64,000 nucleotides of DNA from Enterococcus sp. ZJ1622 (GTDB lineage Bacteria; Bacillota; Bacilli; Lactobacillales; Enterococcaceae): contig NZ_JAAKDW010000003.1 in assembly GCF_011038845.1 (NCBI RefSeq), positions 62,001-126,000 of the forward strand, in the 5' to 3' direction. This document shows, piece after piece, positions 16,747 through 27,790 of this stretch. A model generated the notes under the pieces. That model was not told the DNA's origin. It did not search any database and was given only the letters and a program-made list of their open reading frames with translations. The position numbers and the translations under genes are program-made. The first letter of the stretch is position 1. Each line of letters starts with the position of its first letter.

Positions 16747-17544
16747 ATGAATCCGGTATCACCATTATTTGAGAAGATCGATGCGTCAATTGAAAAAAAG
16801 ATAGACTTGTTTGAGAATAGTTTTGCACGCTACGCCGTCCGGGCGATGCTTGCTTGTTTGTTTCTGACACTTGGGACAGCGGTTGCATTTGCGATCGCGA
16901 TGAAAGGCGAGGACATCGCACATGGTCTCGGGAAGATCTTATATGCATTCATGTTCAGCTGGTCTTTGGTCATGATTTTATACATGAATGCGGAATTAGG
17001 GACTTCGAATATGCTCTATATGACAGTTGGCGTTTTTCGCCGAAGACTGAAAGTCAGTTTAGCCGCAAAGATTTTGTTTTCATGTATTTTGTTCAATCTG
17101 TTCGGCGGTCTGCTGTTTGGATTCTTGGTTTCCCGTACGTCACCGTTCCTTGATTTAACGTTGGATAATTTTATGTTAGAATCAATTGCAACCAAACTGA
17201 CGAAATCGACAGGAACGATCCTGATCGAGGCGATGTTCGCCAACATCGTGGTGAACACAGCAGTACTGATCAGCATGCGGATGAAAGAAGATGCGGGGAA
17301 AGTGCTGACGATCGTCTTTATTATTTTTATCTTCGCATTTTTAGGCTATGAGCATGTGATCGCAAATTTCCCAGCATTCACCTTAGCTTATTTTGCTTCG
17401 AGCGGGCAGATGGATGTGATGACGATGGAGAGTGTCTTACATAACCTGTTCTTTGCCTTGATCGGGAATTATGTCGGAGGAGGCCTAGTCATAGGATTAG
17501 GTTATGCTTGGCTGAATCAATCCCAGTCTTCTTATGTGGATTAG
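16747..17544 (+). CDS. Formate/nitrite transporter (FNT) family channel
   Basis: 265 residues, ATG 16747 behind AAAGGAG. Six membrane spans are seen. Family features include LGTSNMLYMTVG (about 80-91), GYEHVIANF (about 202-210) and GNYVGGGLVIG (about 238-248), the last with the broken-helix pattern of FNT channels. FNT proteins form pentamers that pass small monovalent anions such as formate, nitrite, lactate or hydrosulfide. No pyruvate formate-lyase or nitrite reductase gene is adjacent, so the substrate is not set. Eighteen bases separate it from the next gene, suggesting co-transcription. Confidence 0.85.
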   Translation: MNPVSPLFEKIDASIEKKIDLFENSFARYAVRAMLACLFLTLGTAVAFAIAMKGEDIAHGLGKILYAFMFSWSLVMILYMNAELGTSNMLYMTVGVFRRRLKVSLAAKILFSCILFNLFGGLLFGFLVSRTSPFLDLTLDNFMLESIATKLTKSTGTILIEAMFANIVVNTAVLISMRMKEDAGKVLTIVFIIFIFAFLGYEHVIANFPAFTLAYFASSGQMDVMTMESVLHNLFFALIGNYVGGGLVIGLGYAWLNQSQSSYVD

Positions 17545-17562
17545 AGAAAGGGAGGAGCCGTT

Positions 17563-18198
17563 TTGGAATTACTTGTTTTTCCAAAAAATGAAGAAAAAGC
17601 ACAGTGGATGGAAAACTATATGAAAAACCATTTTCCGTTTGCAGGCGTCCCAAAGCCCGAACGTGCAAAATTGCAGCAGCCTTTTTTGGCACAAAGCAAG
17701 GAGATGCCTGTTCCTGAGTTACTGGCGTTGGTTTCTTATTATTATGGTCAGATCGAACGGGAATATCAGTATTTTGCGATCGATCTGGTCCAAAACAACA
17801 TCGATCGTCTCACTTTCACTGAGTTGGAGATGATGCTTGAACTAGTCGGAACAAAAGAGTGGTGGGACAGCATCGATTCTTGGCGAAAGGTGTACAGCAC
17901 ATGGTGCAAAAAGCATATGGAACAGCGAATGGCTGTATATCAGCTGTTTGCAGGCCAAGAGGATTTTTGGCTGCGACGTATCGCGATCACGCTACAGTTG
18001 GGATTCAAAGAAGAGACAGATAAAGATTTACTAGTACAGGCAATCGAGGCTAATCGGCTGACAAATGAGTTTTTTATTCAAAAAGCGATCGGTTGGGCAC
18101 TTCGAGATTACAGCAAAACGAATGCAGACTGGGTAAAAAAACAATTGGCAGGAGAATTGAGCAAGTTAGCTACCAGAGAAGCAGGCAAATATTTATAG
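17563..18198 (+). CDS. DNA alkylation repair protein (AlkD-like HEAT repeats)
   Basis: 211 residues from TTG 17563 behind GGAGGAG. It is an all-helical protein with AlkD-type features: YYGQIEREYQYFAIDLV (about 61-77), WWDSIDSW (about 105-112), FWLRRIAITLQLGF and FFIQKAIGWALRDYSKTN (about 168-185). AlkD glycosylases excise bulky or cationic alkylated bases without flipping them. It lies between the FNT channel and the HAD phosphatase with short gaps, a likely operon of unrelated functions. Confidence 0.85.
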   Translation: MELLVFPKNEEKAQWMENYMKNHFPFAGVPKPERAKLQQPFLAQSKEMPVPELLALVSYYYGQIEREYQYFAIDLVQNNIDRLTFTELEMMLELVGTKEWWDSIDSWRKVYSTWCKKHMEQRMAVYQLFAGQEDFWLRRIAITLQLGFKEETDKDLLVQAIEANRLTNEFFIQKAIGWALRDYSKTNADWVKKQLAGELSKLATREAGKYL

Positions 18199-18217
18199 GA
18201 AAGCGAGACGACAAAAA

Positions 18218-18991
18218 ATGAAACGCAAACTATTTGCTTTTGATATTGATGGCACGTTGTTAGATACCAATAAACAAGCTTTAGACAGCACGAGAGAAGC
18301 ATTGGACAAATTGCGAAAAGCAGGACACCTAGTGACGATTGCGACAGGTCGCAGTCGGTTCCATGCACAAGAAGTGATTCGTGATCTAGCTTTTTCGAAT
18401 TATATCCTTTGTAACGGAGCAGCAGGATTTCTGGACCATGAACAAGTCTATAAAAATCTGCTGGATCAGGAACAACTCGAACAATTCGTTGAAGAAGCAC
18501 ATGAGAAAAAAATCGACACCGCTTTTGTCAGCTTGGATAATATCAAACGTTCTTCTTCAAATGACGTGGAAGTGATGGAAGAAGCGATGCATTCGTTTGG
18601 CGCCGTATTGCCTGAACTGGATCAGTTTTTTGCAGAAGAGCAAGAAATCTATCAGGCACTGGCTTTCTTTGATCGTAAATACGATGATGAATTCGCACAT
18701 TACGAGAAAATACGATTCGTCCGCTGGCACGAAAACAGTGTGGACGTCGTACCGCAAGATGGTTCAAAAGCGGCAACTATTCTTCAATTGGCTGATCAGG
18801 TTGGAATTGCTCACGAAGATATCATCAGTTTTGGAGATGGACAAAACGACCGAGAAATGTTACGTATGTCGGGGATCGGAGTCGCAATGGGCAATGCTGC
18901 TCCAGAGGTCCAGGCAGAAGCTAAGATGATCACTGACACGAATGACCGAGACGGGATCTGGAAAGCACTACGGGAATTGAGTGTGATCTGA
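18218..18991 (+). CDS. Cof-type HAD-IIB phosphatase
   Basis: 257 residues, ATG 18218. HAD motif I is FDIDGTLLDT (about 7-16), motif II is ATGRS (about 45-49), motif III has the Lys in QDGSKAATI, and motif IV is SFGDGQNDREML (about 206-217). The large C2B cap between about 85 and 185 places it in subclass IIB. These enzymes dephosphorylate sugar phosphates or related metabolites in the cytosol. The substrate cannot be told. Confidence 0.88.
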   Translation: MKRKLFAFDIDGTLLDTNKQALDSTREALDKLRKAGHLVTIATGRSRFHAQEVIRDLAFSNYILCNGAAGFLDHEQVYKNLLDQEQLEQFVEEAHEKKIDTAFVSLDNIKRSSSNDVEVMEEAMHSFGAVLPELDQFFAEEQEIYQALAFFDRKYDDEFAHYEKIRFVRWHENSVDVVPQDGSKAATILQLADQVGIAHEDIISFGDGQNDREMLRMSGIGVAMGNAAPEVQAEAKMITDTNDRDGIWKALRELSVI

Positions 18992-19074
18992 CCTATGACA
19001 GGGCTAGCCAGCTTCTATGCTGAAAAGCCGAGAGTTCGTCCCAATCATAAAGAATGTGTTCGACTATGTGAAAA

Positions 19075-19123
19075 AGTAAAGGGAGGTTAGGACTGATGGA
19101 TGTTCTATCCTCTCTTTTTTACA
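19075..19123 (+). terminator. Intrinsic terminator after HAD gene
   Basis: GGGAGGTTAGGAC and GTTCTATCCTCTC form an imperfect stem followed by six T. Confidence 0.65.
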
Positions 19124-19188
19124 CCTTTTCTTTCTAATCGAAAACAACTATAATATAGAGTGATGTTAAAAGAGAAGAGGAAAATAGT

Positions 19189-19986
19189 GTGCGGGTATTG
19201 TTTATTGGTGATGTAGTAGGGTCAATGGGACGAGAGATGATCACGGAATATGTTCCCAAATTAAAGAAAAAATATCGTCCACAAGTAACGATCGTAAATG
19301 GTGAGAATGCAGCTTCCGGACGAGGGATCACAGAGAAGATCTATAAAAAATTTTTACAAGATGGTGTCGATGTCGTCACGATGGGAAACCACACGTGGGA
19401 CAATCGAGGAATCTTTGAATTTGTCGATCAGGCAAAAAAAATGGTCCGTCCAGCTAATTTTCCCGAAGGTACACCTGGTCAAGGGATGGTTTTTGTCAAA
19501 GTGAATCAACTTGAATTGGCAGTGATCAACATGCAGGCACGTTCATTTATGGTCGATCTTGACGATCCTTTCCGGAAGATGAAGGAACTGATCGAAGAAG
19601 CAAGAAAAAGAACACCAATCATTTTCGTCGATTTCCATGGCGAGACTACAAGTGAGAAACAGGCAATGGGTTGGTTTCTGGATGGAAAAGCTTCGGCAGT
19701 GATCGGGACTCATACGCATGTGCAGACCAATGATGCACGTATTTTGCCAAATGGCACGGCTTATTTGTCAGACGTCGGCATGACAGGCCCTTATGACGGG
19801 ATTTTAGGGATGCGTAGAGAACCAGTGATCGAAAAATTCCTGACGGCTTTACCCAAACGTTTCGAAGTGGTAGAACAAGGACGCAAAATCTTGAGCGGCT
19901 GTATCTTGGAGATCGACGATACAACTGGACAAGCAAAAGATATCCAGCTGATCCAGATCAATGATGACCGACCATTTATGGATTAG
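19189..19986 (+). CDS. ymdB: YmdB-family metallophosphoesterase
   Basis: 265 residues from GTG 19189 behind AGAGGA. Metal-binding motifs are GDVVGSMG (about 7-14), NGENAASGRG (about 37-46), GNHTWDN (about 66-72), DFHGE and GTHTHVQT (about 172-179). In Bacillus, YmdB is a cyclic-nucleotide phosphodiesterase that affects biofilm and global expression and follows rny. Here it heads a run with ricA, mutS and mutL, the same neighbourhood as in Bacillus minus cotE. The start matches the first residue of the domain (MRVLFIGDVVG). Confidence 0.9.
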   Translation: MRVLFIGDVVGSMGREMITEYVPKLKKKYRPQVTIVNGENAASGRGITEKIYKKFLQDGVDVVTMGNHTWDNRGIFEFVDQAKKMVRPANFPEGTPGQGMVFVKVNQLELAVINMQARSFMVDLDDPFRKMKELIEEARKRTPIIFVDFHGETTSEKQAMGWFLDGKASAVIGTHTHVQTNDARILPNGTAYLSDVGMTGPYDGILGMRREPVIEKFLTALPKRFEVVEQGRKILSGCILEIDDTTGQAKDIQLIQINDDRPFMD

Positions 19987-20001
19987 AAAGAGAGGCAAAG
20001 T

Positions 20002-20376
20002 GTGCAGCAAGAGCCGGAAATCCAAAAAGAAGTAGATAAATTGGCACAGCTTTTAAGCGAGAATGAAACGATCATCCGCTACAAGAAGCTGGAAGAAAAA
20101 GTACATCGAAGTCAGTATTTAGAGCAACTAATGGAAGAAATCAGGCAGGCACAAAAAGACGCAGTGAGATTTGCGCATTATGGGAAAAAAGCAGCAGAAC
20201 AAGAAGCGATCGTTCGAGCGGATGAATTAAAGCAAACCTTTGATCAGCATCCGCTTGTACAGGCTTATCGGGAACAGCTGATAGAAGCCAATGACTTGCT
20301 GCATCACTTAACAGAGATGATCCAATCTGAAATAAACGAATCAATAGAGGAGGAAAATTATGCCTCAGAAAACTAA
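20002..20376 (+). CDS. ricA: YlbF/YmcA-family regulator (RicA-like)
   Basis: 124 residues from GTG 20002, overlapping mutS by 17 bases. It is mostly helical with coiled-coil character. RicA/YmcA in Bacillus forms a complex with RicF and RicT that promotes mRNA maturation by RNase Y and carries Fe-S clusters through cysteines. This protein has no cysteine, so the iron-sulfur role seems absent. Position between ymdB and mutS is the strongest evidence. Confidence 0.75.
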   Translation: MQQEPEIQKEVDKLAQLLSENETIIRYKKLEEKVHRSQYLEQLMEEIRQAQKDAVRFAHYGKKAAEQEAIVRADELKQTFDQHPLVQAYREQLIEANDLLHHLTEMIQSEINESIEEENYASEN

Positions 20377-23017
20377 AAATACTCCCATGATGGAACAATA
20401 TCTAAGCATCAAGGCCCAATACCAAGATGCTTTTTTGTTCTATCGTCTAGGGGATTTCTATGAATTATTTTATGAAGATGCCATCAAAGCAGCCCAACTG
20501 CTGGAACTGACTTTGACAAGCAGGAACCGCAATGCGGATGAACCGATCCCGATGTGCGGAGTCCCGCACCATGCCGCACAAGGCTATATCGACAGTTTGA
20601 TCGAAAAAGGTTATAAAGTAGCGATCTGTGAACAAGTCGAAGACCCAAAAACGACAAAAGGGATGGTCAAGCGCGAAGTGATCCAGCTAGTGACACCAGG
20701 AACAGTCATGGACAGCAAAGGTCTATCTGCCAAAGACAACAATTTTTTGACCGCAGTCGTCAACCAAGATGGAAAATTCGGGTTTGCATACGCAGATTTG
20801 AGTACAGGAGAACTGAAAACTGCGCATCTATCTGATGAAGAAGCAGTGCTGAATGAAGCCTCTGCACTTCAAACGAAGGAACTTGTTCTTGGAAATGAGA
20901 TCCCAGAAGCGTTATCTGAACAATTGAGCGGGCGCTTAGGTCTAGTCTTTTCGAGACAGGACACGATGGAAGAAAATGCTGAATTCAGCTTTCTCACGAG
21001 CGATTTGACGGATCCTTTAGAAAAAGAAGCGACAGGGAAGCTGCTGACTTATTTGGCAGTGACCCAAAAACGAAGCTTAGCACACATCCAAAAAGCAGAG
21101 GAATACCAGCCTGATCATTTTTTGAAGATGGATTATTATTCTAAATTCAACTTGGAATTGAGCCAATCGATCCGTACCGGAAAAAAACACGGAACGCTTT
21201 TATGGCTATTAGATGAAACGAAAACAGCGATGGGCGGACGTCTACTGAAGCAATGGCTAGATCGGCCACTGATCCAATCCAAACAGATCAACGCACGGCA
21301 AGAAATGGTCGCTTCTTTACTAGACAGTTACTTCGAACGGATCGATCTGCAAGGCGCTTTGACCAAAGTATATGATTTGGAACGGTTAGCTGGGCGGGTC
21401 GCTTTCGGCAATGTGAACGGGCGGGATCTGATCCAGTTGAAGACTTCGCTGGAACAGGTACCTATGATCCGGCAGCTGATCGAAGGCATCGACCAAGGAC
21501 AATGGCAGGATCTACTGGCAGACATGCAGCCGATGGATCATCTGGTTGAACTGATCGATCAAGCGATCCAAGAAGATCCGCCCCTTCAGATAACAGAAGG
21601 AAATGTCATCAAAGACGGCTTCAATGAACAATTGGATGCCTATCGCTCTGCGATGAGAAATGGAAAGAAATGGCTAGCAGAGCTTGAAGCGAAGGAACGC
21701 CAAGAAACAGGAATCAAAAACTTGAAAATTGGCTTCAATCGAGTATTCGGCTATTATATAGAAATCACAAAAGCAAATCTCGGCAATGCCCAATTGGAAA
21801 AATACGAACGAAAGCAGACATTGGCAAATGCGGAACGCTTCATCACTCCTGAGTTGAAAGAACTGGAAACTCAAATCTTAGAGGCAGAAGAAAAATCTGT
21901 CGACTTAGAGTATCAATTGTTTCTAGCCGTACGAGAAGAAGTGAAAAAGGCCATCCAGCCGCTACAGATTTTAGCGAAATCTCTCAGTGCCGTCGATGTA
22001 CTGCAAAGTTTTGCTACGATCAGCGAACGTTATCAGTATGTCCGGCCTGAATTAGTGAGTGATAAGCATCAGCTGCTGATCAAAGACGGACGGCATCCGG
22101 TAGTAGAAAAAGTATTAGGGCATCAAGAATATATCCCGAATAGTGTCGAGATGGACGAAGGAGAAATGATCCTGCTGATTACAGGGCCGAACATGTCCGG
22201 TAAAAGTACGTATATGCGCCAACTGGCTTTGACCGTACTCATGGCGCAAATGGGCTGTTTTGTCCCTGCCCAAAAAGCTGTGTTGCCTATTTTCGATCGG
22301 ATTTTCACCCGGATCGGTGCAAGTGATGATTTGATTGCAGGGCAAAGTACGTTCATGGTCGAAATGATGGAAGCCAACCAAGCGCTACGCTATGCGACAC
22401 CGAACAGCCTGATCTTGTTTGACGAGCTAGGACGTGGAACAGCCACTTACGACGGGATGGCATTAGCTCAGGCAATCATTGAATATATCCACAAGCATGT
22501 GAAAGCCAAGACGCTTTTTTCGACCCATTATCATGAGCTGACCGTATTGGAAGAAGCACTTCCGCAATTGAAGAACGTACATGTCGGCGCAGTGGAAAAA
22601 GACGGGGAAGTAGTCTTTCTGCATAAAATGATGGATGGACCGGCAGATAAAAGTTACGGGATCCATGTTGCTAAGATCGCCGGCTTGCCTCCTCGTTTGC
22701 TTGAACGGGCATCTGCTATTTTAAGTGCTTTAGAAGCTGGCGACGAGCAGCATCATGTCGTTGCTGCCAAAACTAGCGAACAGCCAGAAGAAATAGATGT
22801 GAAGGATAAGAAAAAGGAAAAAAATATAGCAGATTCGACAGCGAACCACGTAGGACATGTAGAATATGCAAAAGAAGAGACGCAGCAGCTTTCTTTATTC
22901 GGGGAATTGTCTGAAAATGAAATGCAAGTCGTCGCTTCATTGAAACAACTGAATTTATTGGAAATGACACCGATGGATGCGTTGAACCAATTATACGAAT
23001 TACAAAAACAACTGTAG
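20360..23017 (+). CDS. mutS: DNA mismatch repair ATPase MutS
   Basis: 885 residues, ATG 20360 behind GAGGAGG inside the end of ricA. The mismatch-binding domain I contains FYELFYEDA (Phe-X-Glu, about 32-40). The ATPase has Walker [10 protein letters not shown] (about 610-618), the FDELGRGT Walker B (about 676-683) and STHYHEL. The C-terminus carries a charged insert (about 805-850) and a beta-clamp-like motif QQLSLF. MutS recognises mismatches and recruits MutL. It is in one transcript with mutL, 17 bases downstream. Confidence 0.97.
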   Translation: MPQKTKNTPMMEQYLSIKAQYQDAFLFYRLGDFYELFYEDAIKAAQLLELTLTSRNRNADEPIPMCGVPHHAAQGYIDSLIEKGYKVAICEQVEDPKTTKGMVKREVIQLVTPGTVMDSKGLSAKDNNFLTAVVNQDGKFGFAYADLSTGELKTAHLSDEEAVLNEASALQTKELVLGNEIPEALSEQLSGRLGLVFSRQDTMEENAEFSFLTSDLTDPLEKEATGKLLTYLAVTQKRSLAHIQKAEEYQPDHFLKMDYYSKFNLELSQSIRTGKKHGTLLWLLDETKTAMGGRLLKQWLDRPLIQSKQINARQEMVASLLDSYFERIDLQGALTKVYDLERLAGRVAFGNVNGRDLIQLKTSLEQVPMIRQLIEGIDQGQWQDLLADMQPMDHLVELIDQAIQEDPPLQITEGNVIKDGFNEQLDAYRSAMRNGKKWLAELEAKERQETGIKNLKIGFNRVFGYYIEITKANLGNAQLEKYERKQTLANAERFITPELKELETQILEAEEKSVDLEYQLFLAVREEVKKAIQPLQILAKSLSAVDVLQSFATISERYQYVRPELVSDKHQLLIKDGRHPVVEKVLGHQEYIPNSVEMDEGEMILLITGPNMSGKSTYMRQLALTVLMAQMGCFVPAQKAVLPIFDRIFTRIGASDDLIAGQSTFMVEMMEANQALRYATPNSLILFDELGRGTATYDGMALAQAIIEYIHKHVKAKTLFSTHYHELTVLEEALPQLKNVHVGAVEKDGEVVFLHKMMDGPADKSYGIHVAKIAGLPPRLLERASAILSALEAGDEQHHVVAAKTSEQPEEIDVKDKKKEKNIADSTANHVGHVEYAKEETQQLSLFGELSENEMQVVASLKQLNLLEMTPMDALNQLYELQKQL

Positions 23018-23034
23018 GAAGAAGGCGTGGACCT

Positions 23035-25140
23035 ATGGCCAAAATCCAAGAATTATCTGAACGTCTAGCCAATCAGATTGCAGCTGGGGAAGTGGTTGAA
23101 CGCCCGGCTTCTGTCGTCAAAGAATTAGTTGAAAATGCAATTGACGCAGGAAGTACCCAGATCGACATTTTAGTAGAAGAAGCAGGACTTCGGAAAATCC
23201 AAGTGATCGACAATGGGGAAGGTATCCTGGCAGAAGATGTCGAAAATGCATTCAAACGTCATGCGACAAGTAAGATCCATAACAGAGATGATCTTTTCCG
23301 TATTCGGACACTAGGATTTCGAGGCGAAGCGTTGCCAAGTATCGCTTCTGTTTCGGAACTGACCATCGAAACAGCGAATCAGGAAGAAGAACAAGGAACG
23401 TATCTAGCATTGAAAGGCGGTGAAGTGATCGAACACCGTCCTGCGCCTTTACGGCAAGGGACCAAGATCACCGTCAGCAATCTTTTTTTCAATACACCGG
23501 CACGATTGAAATACGTCAAAACGCTTCACACAGAACTCGCGAACATCGGTGATATCGTCAATCGTTTGGCATTGAGCCACCCGATGATCGCTTTTCGTCT
23601 GGTGCATGATGGAAACAAAATGTTGGCAACTGCCGGAAACGGCGATCTGAAGCAGACGATTGCTGGGATCTATGGCCTTTCTACAGCAAAGAAGATGCTG
23701 AAGATCGAAGCAAAGGACTTGGATTTCGAATTAGTCGGCTACGTGTCTTTGCCTGAAGTGACACGTGCTAGCCGTAATTATTTATCGACGATCATCAATG
23801 GCCGTTTCATCAAGAATTTTTCCCTCAACAAAGCCATCGTAGCAGGTTACGGTTCTAAACTGATGGTGGGACGTTTTCCGATCGCTGTTCTGGAAATCAA
23901 AATGGACCCTTTGCTAGTCGACGTGAACGTCCATCCGACCAAACAGGAAGTGCGCCTATCGAAAGAAAAAGAATTGACGGAACTGATTGCACAGGCGATC
24001 CAAGAAGCTTTGAGCCAAGAAAATCTGATCCCGAGTGCGGCGGACAATCTTCGTTTCAAGAAAAAAGTACCTGATCAGCCAAAAGCAGAACAAATCGAGA
24101 TCGATCTTTCTTATGCTTTTGAAGAAGAAAAACCGAAAAAACCCCAAAGTTTGAATTTCGATCGGGAAACAGGCACATTTTATGTAGAAGAACCAAAACC
24201 GGAAGTTGTTCACAAAATTGTTGATAACTCTGTGGAAAATGTTGAAAACTTCCCACATTTTTCTGAAGAAACAGTGATTTATCCAGAAAATAATGAAAAA
24301 ATGGTGGATAACTCTGGTGATACTGTTGATAACCCTGTAGAAAACTCTGTGGAAAGATTTGAAAAAGAACAGTTGTCCACTGTTGATAAATTGAAAGCGA
24401 CTGAGCCTCAAAATGAGTCAGAGACAGCTATAGATGAACAGATCTATGAAGAAGAACTCGCGCTTCATCCAGAATTTGATTTTTCTGCCGGGAATGAACG
24501 AACAATGGACCAAGCCATCAAAAAACTGGAGTCAGAAAAAACGACACAGCGGTTCCCACACTTGGAATACTTCGGCCAAATGCACGGAACGTATCTTTTC
24601 GCCCAAAGCCGCGATGGATTATATATCATCGATCAGCATGCGGCACAAGAGCGGATCAAATATGAATATTTCCGGGAAAAAATCGGCGAAGTGTCTGATG
24701 ATCTGCAAGAGCTTCTGGTCCCATTCGTCTTGGACTATCCAAACAGTGATGCCTTGAAATTGAAGGAGCAGAAACACTTGTTAGAAGAAGCAGGGATCTA
24801 TTTGGAAGAATTTGGACAAAACAGCTTCATCGTGCGAGCTCATCCAACTTGGTATCCCTCTGGTGAAGAAGAAACGATCATTCGGGAAATGATCGATATG
24901 CTGTTGACGACTGGGAGTGTGAGTGTCAAGAAATTCCGTGAAGCTACAGCTATCATGATGAGCTGCAAGCGGTCGATCAAGGCGAACCACCATCTGAATG
25001 AAGCGCAAGCAAGAGTATTGCTGGAAGACTTGGCGCAATGCGAAAATCCATTCAATTGTCCGCATGGTCGTCCGGTATTGATCCATTTCACGAATTCAGA
25101 TATGGAAAGAATGTTCAAACGAATCCAAGACCCGCATTGA
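23035..25140 (+). CDS. mutL: DNA mismatch repair endonuclease MutL
   Basis: 701 residues, ATG 23035. The GHKL ATPase has NAIDAGS (about 34-40), DNGEGI and TLGFRGEAL (about 94-102). The C-terminal domain holds the endonuclease motif [12 protein letters not shown] (about 532-543) and CPHGRP (about 678-683), as in organisms without MutH. The linker (about 395-455) is odd: it repeats VDN and VEN units ([29 protein letters not shown]), probably an expanded disordered repeat. It is coupled with mutS. Confidence 0.97.
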   Translation: MAKIQELSERLANQIAAGEVVERPASVVKELVENAIDAGSTQIDILVEEAGLRKIQVIDNGEGILAEDVENAFKRHATSKIHNRDDLFRIRTLGFRGEALPSIASVSELTIETANQEEEQGTYLALKGGEVIEHRPAPLRQGTKITVSNLFFNTPARLKYVKTLHTELANIGDIVNRLALSHPMIAFRLVHDGNKMLATAGNGDLKQTIAGIYGLSTAKKMLKIEAKDLDFELVGYVSLPEVTRASRNYLSTIINGRFIKNFSLNKAIVAGYGSKLMVGRFPIAVLEIKMDPLLVDVNVHPTKQEVRLSKEKELTELIAQAIQEALSQENLIPSAADNLRFKKKVPDQPKAEQIEIDLSYAFEEEKPKKPQSLNFDRETGTFYVEEPKPEVVHKIVDNSVENVENFPHFSEETVIYPENNEKMVDNSGDTVDNPVENSVERFEKEQLSTVDKLKATEPQNESETAIDEQIYEEELALHPEFDFSAGNERTMDQAIKKLESEKTTQRFPHLEYFGQMHGTYLFAQSRDGLYIIDQHAAQERIKYEYFREKIGEVSDDLQELLVPFVLDYPNSDALKLKEQKHLLEEAGIYLEEFGQNSFIVRAHPTWYPSGEEETIIREMIDMLLTTGSVSVKKFREATAIMMSCKRSIKANHHLNEAQARVLLEDLAQCENPFNCPHGRPVLIHFTNSDMERMFKRIQDPH

Positions 25141-25162
25141 TGAGAGGAAGAGTAAAAGCAAA

Positions 25163-25726
25163 ATGAAAATCATCTTGGCTTCACAGTCTCCTAGACGAAA
25201 AGAACTTTTAGCCCACATCGAGCCTGTATTCGATATCCAGCCAGCTGATATCGATGAAACACCTTATGAAGGCGAATCACCAGTTGATTACGTCCAACGT
25301 ATGGCAGCAGAAAAAGCAGCTGCTGTCTGGGAACATCGAGCAGAGGAAGCACCGCTGATCATCGCTAGTGATACGACAATTGTCTGGAACGGTGAGATCA
25401 TGGGGAAACCTAAGAACCAGACAGAAGCGGAAGCGATGTTGAAGAAATTAAGCGGACAAACACACAAGGTGTATACCGCTGTTATGCTAAAGAATAGCAA
25501 TCAGGAAGAAACGATTCTAGCGGAAGCAAAAGTCACGTTCTATCCTCTGACAGAAGCAGAAATCAGCCGCTACTTAGCCACAGGTGATTATGCGGACAAA
25601 GCAGGCGCCTATGGCATCCAGAATGCAGCAAGTGTCTTCGTCAAAGAAATCTCTGGTGATTACTACAGCATCGTAGGTTTTCCGGTGGGAGCAGTGAATC
25701 AAGCATTGAAAAAAATGAAGGTATGA
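25163..25726 (+). CDS. maf: Maf family nucleotide pyrophosphatase
   Basis: 187 residues, ATG 25163. Family motifs are LASQSPRRKELL (about 5-16), IIASDTTIVW (about 68-77), GKPKNQTEAEAML (about 82-94), SGQTHKVYTAV and YADKAGAYGIQ (about 143-153). Maf enzymes hydrolyse dTTP/UTP and modified nucleotides and were first linked to septum arrest. It probably shares the mutSL transcript and ends at a shared bidirectional terminator. Confidence 0.95.
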   Translation: MKIILASQSPRRKELLAHIEPVFDIQPADIDETPYEGESPVDYVQRMAAEKAAAVWEHRAEEAPLIIASDTTIVWNGEIMGKPKNQTEAEAMLKKLSGQTHKVYTAVMLKNSNQEETILAEAKVTFYPLTEAEISRYLATGDYADKAGAYGIQNAASVFVKEISGDYYSIVGFPVGAVNQALKKMKV

Positions 25727-25738
25727 ACAACGAGCATA

Positions 25739-25783
25739 AAAAAACGGTGAAAGAAGCGAGAAGCTTCGATTCACCGTTTTTAT
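25739..25783. terminator. Bidirectional terminator between maf and treP
   Basis: AAAAACGGTGAA and TTCACCGTTTTT arms, plus an inner GAAGC/GCTTC, form a strong hairpin with A and T runs on the two sides. Confidence 0.9.
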
Positions 25784-25788
25784 TTTGC

Positions 25789-27768
25789 TCAGGCTTTTAC
25801 TTCAGCCTTTCCGATTTTTTCTCCTGGACGGACAAGCCCGACCTTATCAAAGGAAAGATTGGCTACTTTTTCATTGTTAGTCAAAGCGACAACGATGTCC
25901 GTCTGTTTACCAGCTTGTTCGACTTCGGTCAGATCCATTTCTGCAATCAGAGTCTCAGGTGTTACCTGATCGCCTTCTTTGACATGGACAGTGAAAGGAG
26001 CTCCTTTCAATTCTACAGTATCAAGTCCCATATGAACGAGTACTTCAAGCCCAGTATCAGAGAGAAGACCTATTGCGTGCTTTGTTTCAAAAATGCTCGT
26101 GACTTTCCCTTTTACAGGTGAGTAGACTTTCCCATTTGAAGGCTCTACAGCATATCCGTCCCCCATCATTTTTTGTGAAAAAACAGGATCGTTCACTTCA
26201 GTTATTTGTTTGATTTCACCAGCTGCTGCGGCAAAAAGTGATTCTGGTATGGTTGCAACTGTAGTGGTACTTGCTGATTCGAATGCTTCCGGTGAGACAG
26301 TAGCGCCATTTGCTGTCTGCAGCACGACTGCTTCTTCCGGTTTGACAGGGTCTAACTTGTTCAAGATGCCTTGGCGTCTGAAAATAACGGTTAATCCAAA
26401 TGGGACAATGATCGCGATGATCATCGCAATGATAAAAGGTACCCATGTTTCTGCCTGGATAGCCAAGATTCCTGGTAGACCACCGACGCCGATCGCATTT
26501 GCACGGACATCCATCAAATTGGCGAACATCCCAGCCAGCCCTGAGCCGACCATTGCAGCTACGAAAGGATAAACATATTTCAGATTGATCCCGAACATCG
26601 CAGGTTCAGTTACACCTAGATAACAAGAAATCATTGCAGGAATCGAAATCTGTTCTTCTTTTTTGTTCCCGCGATGTAAGAAAATGATTGCCAGAACAGC
26701 TGAACCTTGCGCGATATTTGACAAAGCGATCATCGGCCACAAATTCGTAGAGCCGAAATCAGCGATCAGCTGCATATCGATGGCATTCGTCATATGGTGA
26801 AGTCCAGTAATAACAAGTGGTGCATACAAGAAGCCAAAGACGGCACTGAATAGCCAGCTGATAGAAGAAGTCAGTCCTGTATTGACGATATTCGAGATCC
26901 AGCTGCCGATCGTCCAACCGACTGGCCCCAAAATGACATGCGCTGCCAAAACAGTTGGTAACAAAGAAAACAGCGGGACAAAAATCATCGAAATCGACTG
27001 CGGGATATATTTACGGAAGAAGATCTCCAGATAAGCAAGCATGAATCCCGCCAGCATTGCTGGAATCACTTGTGCCTGGTACCCGATCATCTGTACTTGC
27101 GCAAATCCGAAATCCCAGAAAGGAATATCTGCTGCTGCTGTGGAGGCTACGCTATAGGCATTCAATAATTGCGGTGAAACCAATGTGATCCCTAAAACAA
27201 TCCCTAAAATCTGCGTAGTACCCATTTTTTTCGCGATACTCCACGTGATCCCTACAGGAAGGAAGTGGAAAATCGCTTCGCCCGGCAGCCACAAGAATCC
27301 GTTGACCCCATTCCAAAATGTCGAATGTTCAACGATGGTCCCCCCAAGGCTTTCAAACTGGATGCCTTCTAGCACATTTCGGAAACCAAGGATCAGCCCG
27401 CCGACGATGATCGCCGGAATCAGTGGTGTGAAGATTTCTGCTAGAACAGCAATGGCACGCTGCACAGGATGGAGATTCTGCTTGGCTGCTGCTTTGCTCT
27501 GTTCTTTAGAGACCCCCTCGACCCCTGAGACAGAAACAAAATCATTATAAAACGTAGAAACATCATTTCCGATGATGACTTGGAACTGTCCGGCATTTGT
27601 GAACATCCCTTTTACACTGGGAATATCTTCAATTGCTTTTTCATTGGCTTTTGTCTGGTCATTCAATACAAAACGCATACGAGTGGCACAGTGGCTGACT
27701 GCAGCAATATTTTCTTTACCGCCGATTTCTTTCAACAGCTTTTCGGCATCTGCTTGATACTTTGCCAT
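25789..27768 (-). CDS. treP: PTS trehalose transporter, EIIBCA fusion
   Basis: 659 residues. The EIIB domain (1-80) has the phospho-Cys in HCATRMRF. EIIC (about 105-460) has about ten membrane spans. EIIA of the glucose type (about 520-655) has the active His in VLVHMGLDTVELKG. Substrate is called trehalose because the divergent neighbour is a clear TreR and a TreR-like operator lies in its 5' untranslated region; domain order alone fits any beta-glucoside/sucrose/trehalose EII. Bacillus TreP lacks EIIA, so this is the longer form. No trehalose-6-phosphate hydrolase gene is adjacent, which is unusual. Confidence 0.85.
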   Translation of the reverse strand: MAKYQADAEKLLKEIGGKENIAAVSHCATRMRFVLNDQTKANEKAIEDIPSVKGMFTNAGQFQVIIGNDVSTFYNDFVSVSGVEGVSKEQSKAAAKQNLHPVQRAIAVLAEIFTPLIPAIIVGGLILGFRNVLEGIQFESLGGTIVEHSTFWNGVNGFLWLPGEAIFHFLPVGITWSIAKKMGTTQILGIVLGITLVSPQLLNAYSVASTAAADIPFWDFGFAQVQMIGYQAQVIPAMLAGFMLAYLEIFFRKYIPQSISMIFVPLFSLLPTVLAAHVILGPVGWTIGSWISNIVNTGLTSSISWLFSAVFGFLYAPLVITGLHHMTNAIDMQLIADFGSTNLWPMIALSNIAQGSAVLAIIFLHRGNKKEEQISIPAMISCYLGVTEPAMFGINLKYVYPFVAAMVGSGLAGMFANLMDVRANAIGVGGLPGILAIQAETWVPFIIAMIIAIIVPFGLTVIFRRQGILNKLDPVKPEEAVVLQTANGATVSPEAFESASTTTVATIPESLFAAAAGEIKQITEVNDPVFSQKMMGDGYAVEPSNGKVYSPVKGKVTSIFETKHAIGLLSDTGLEVLVHMGLDTVELKGAPFTVHVKEGDQVTPETLIAEMDLTEVEQAGKQTDIVVALTNNEKVANLSFDKVGLVRPGEKIGKAEVKA

Positions 27769-27790
27769 AGAAATAAACCCCTTTCTTTTT

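Noticed and set aside
24205-24400. DnaA-box-like cluster as a replication origin
   Set aside because: It lies inside mutL, no box is an exact match, and no dnaA/dnaN neighbourhood exists here.
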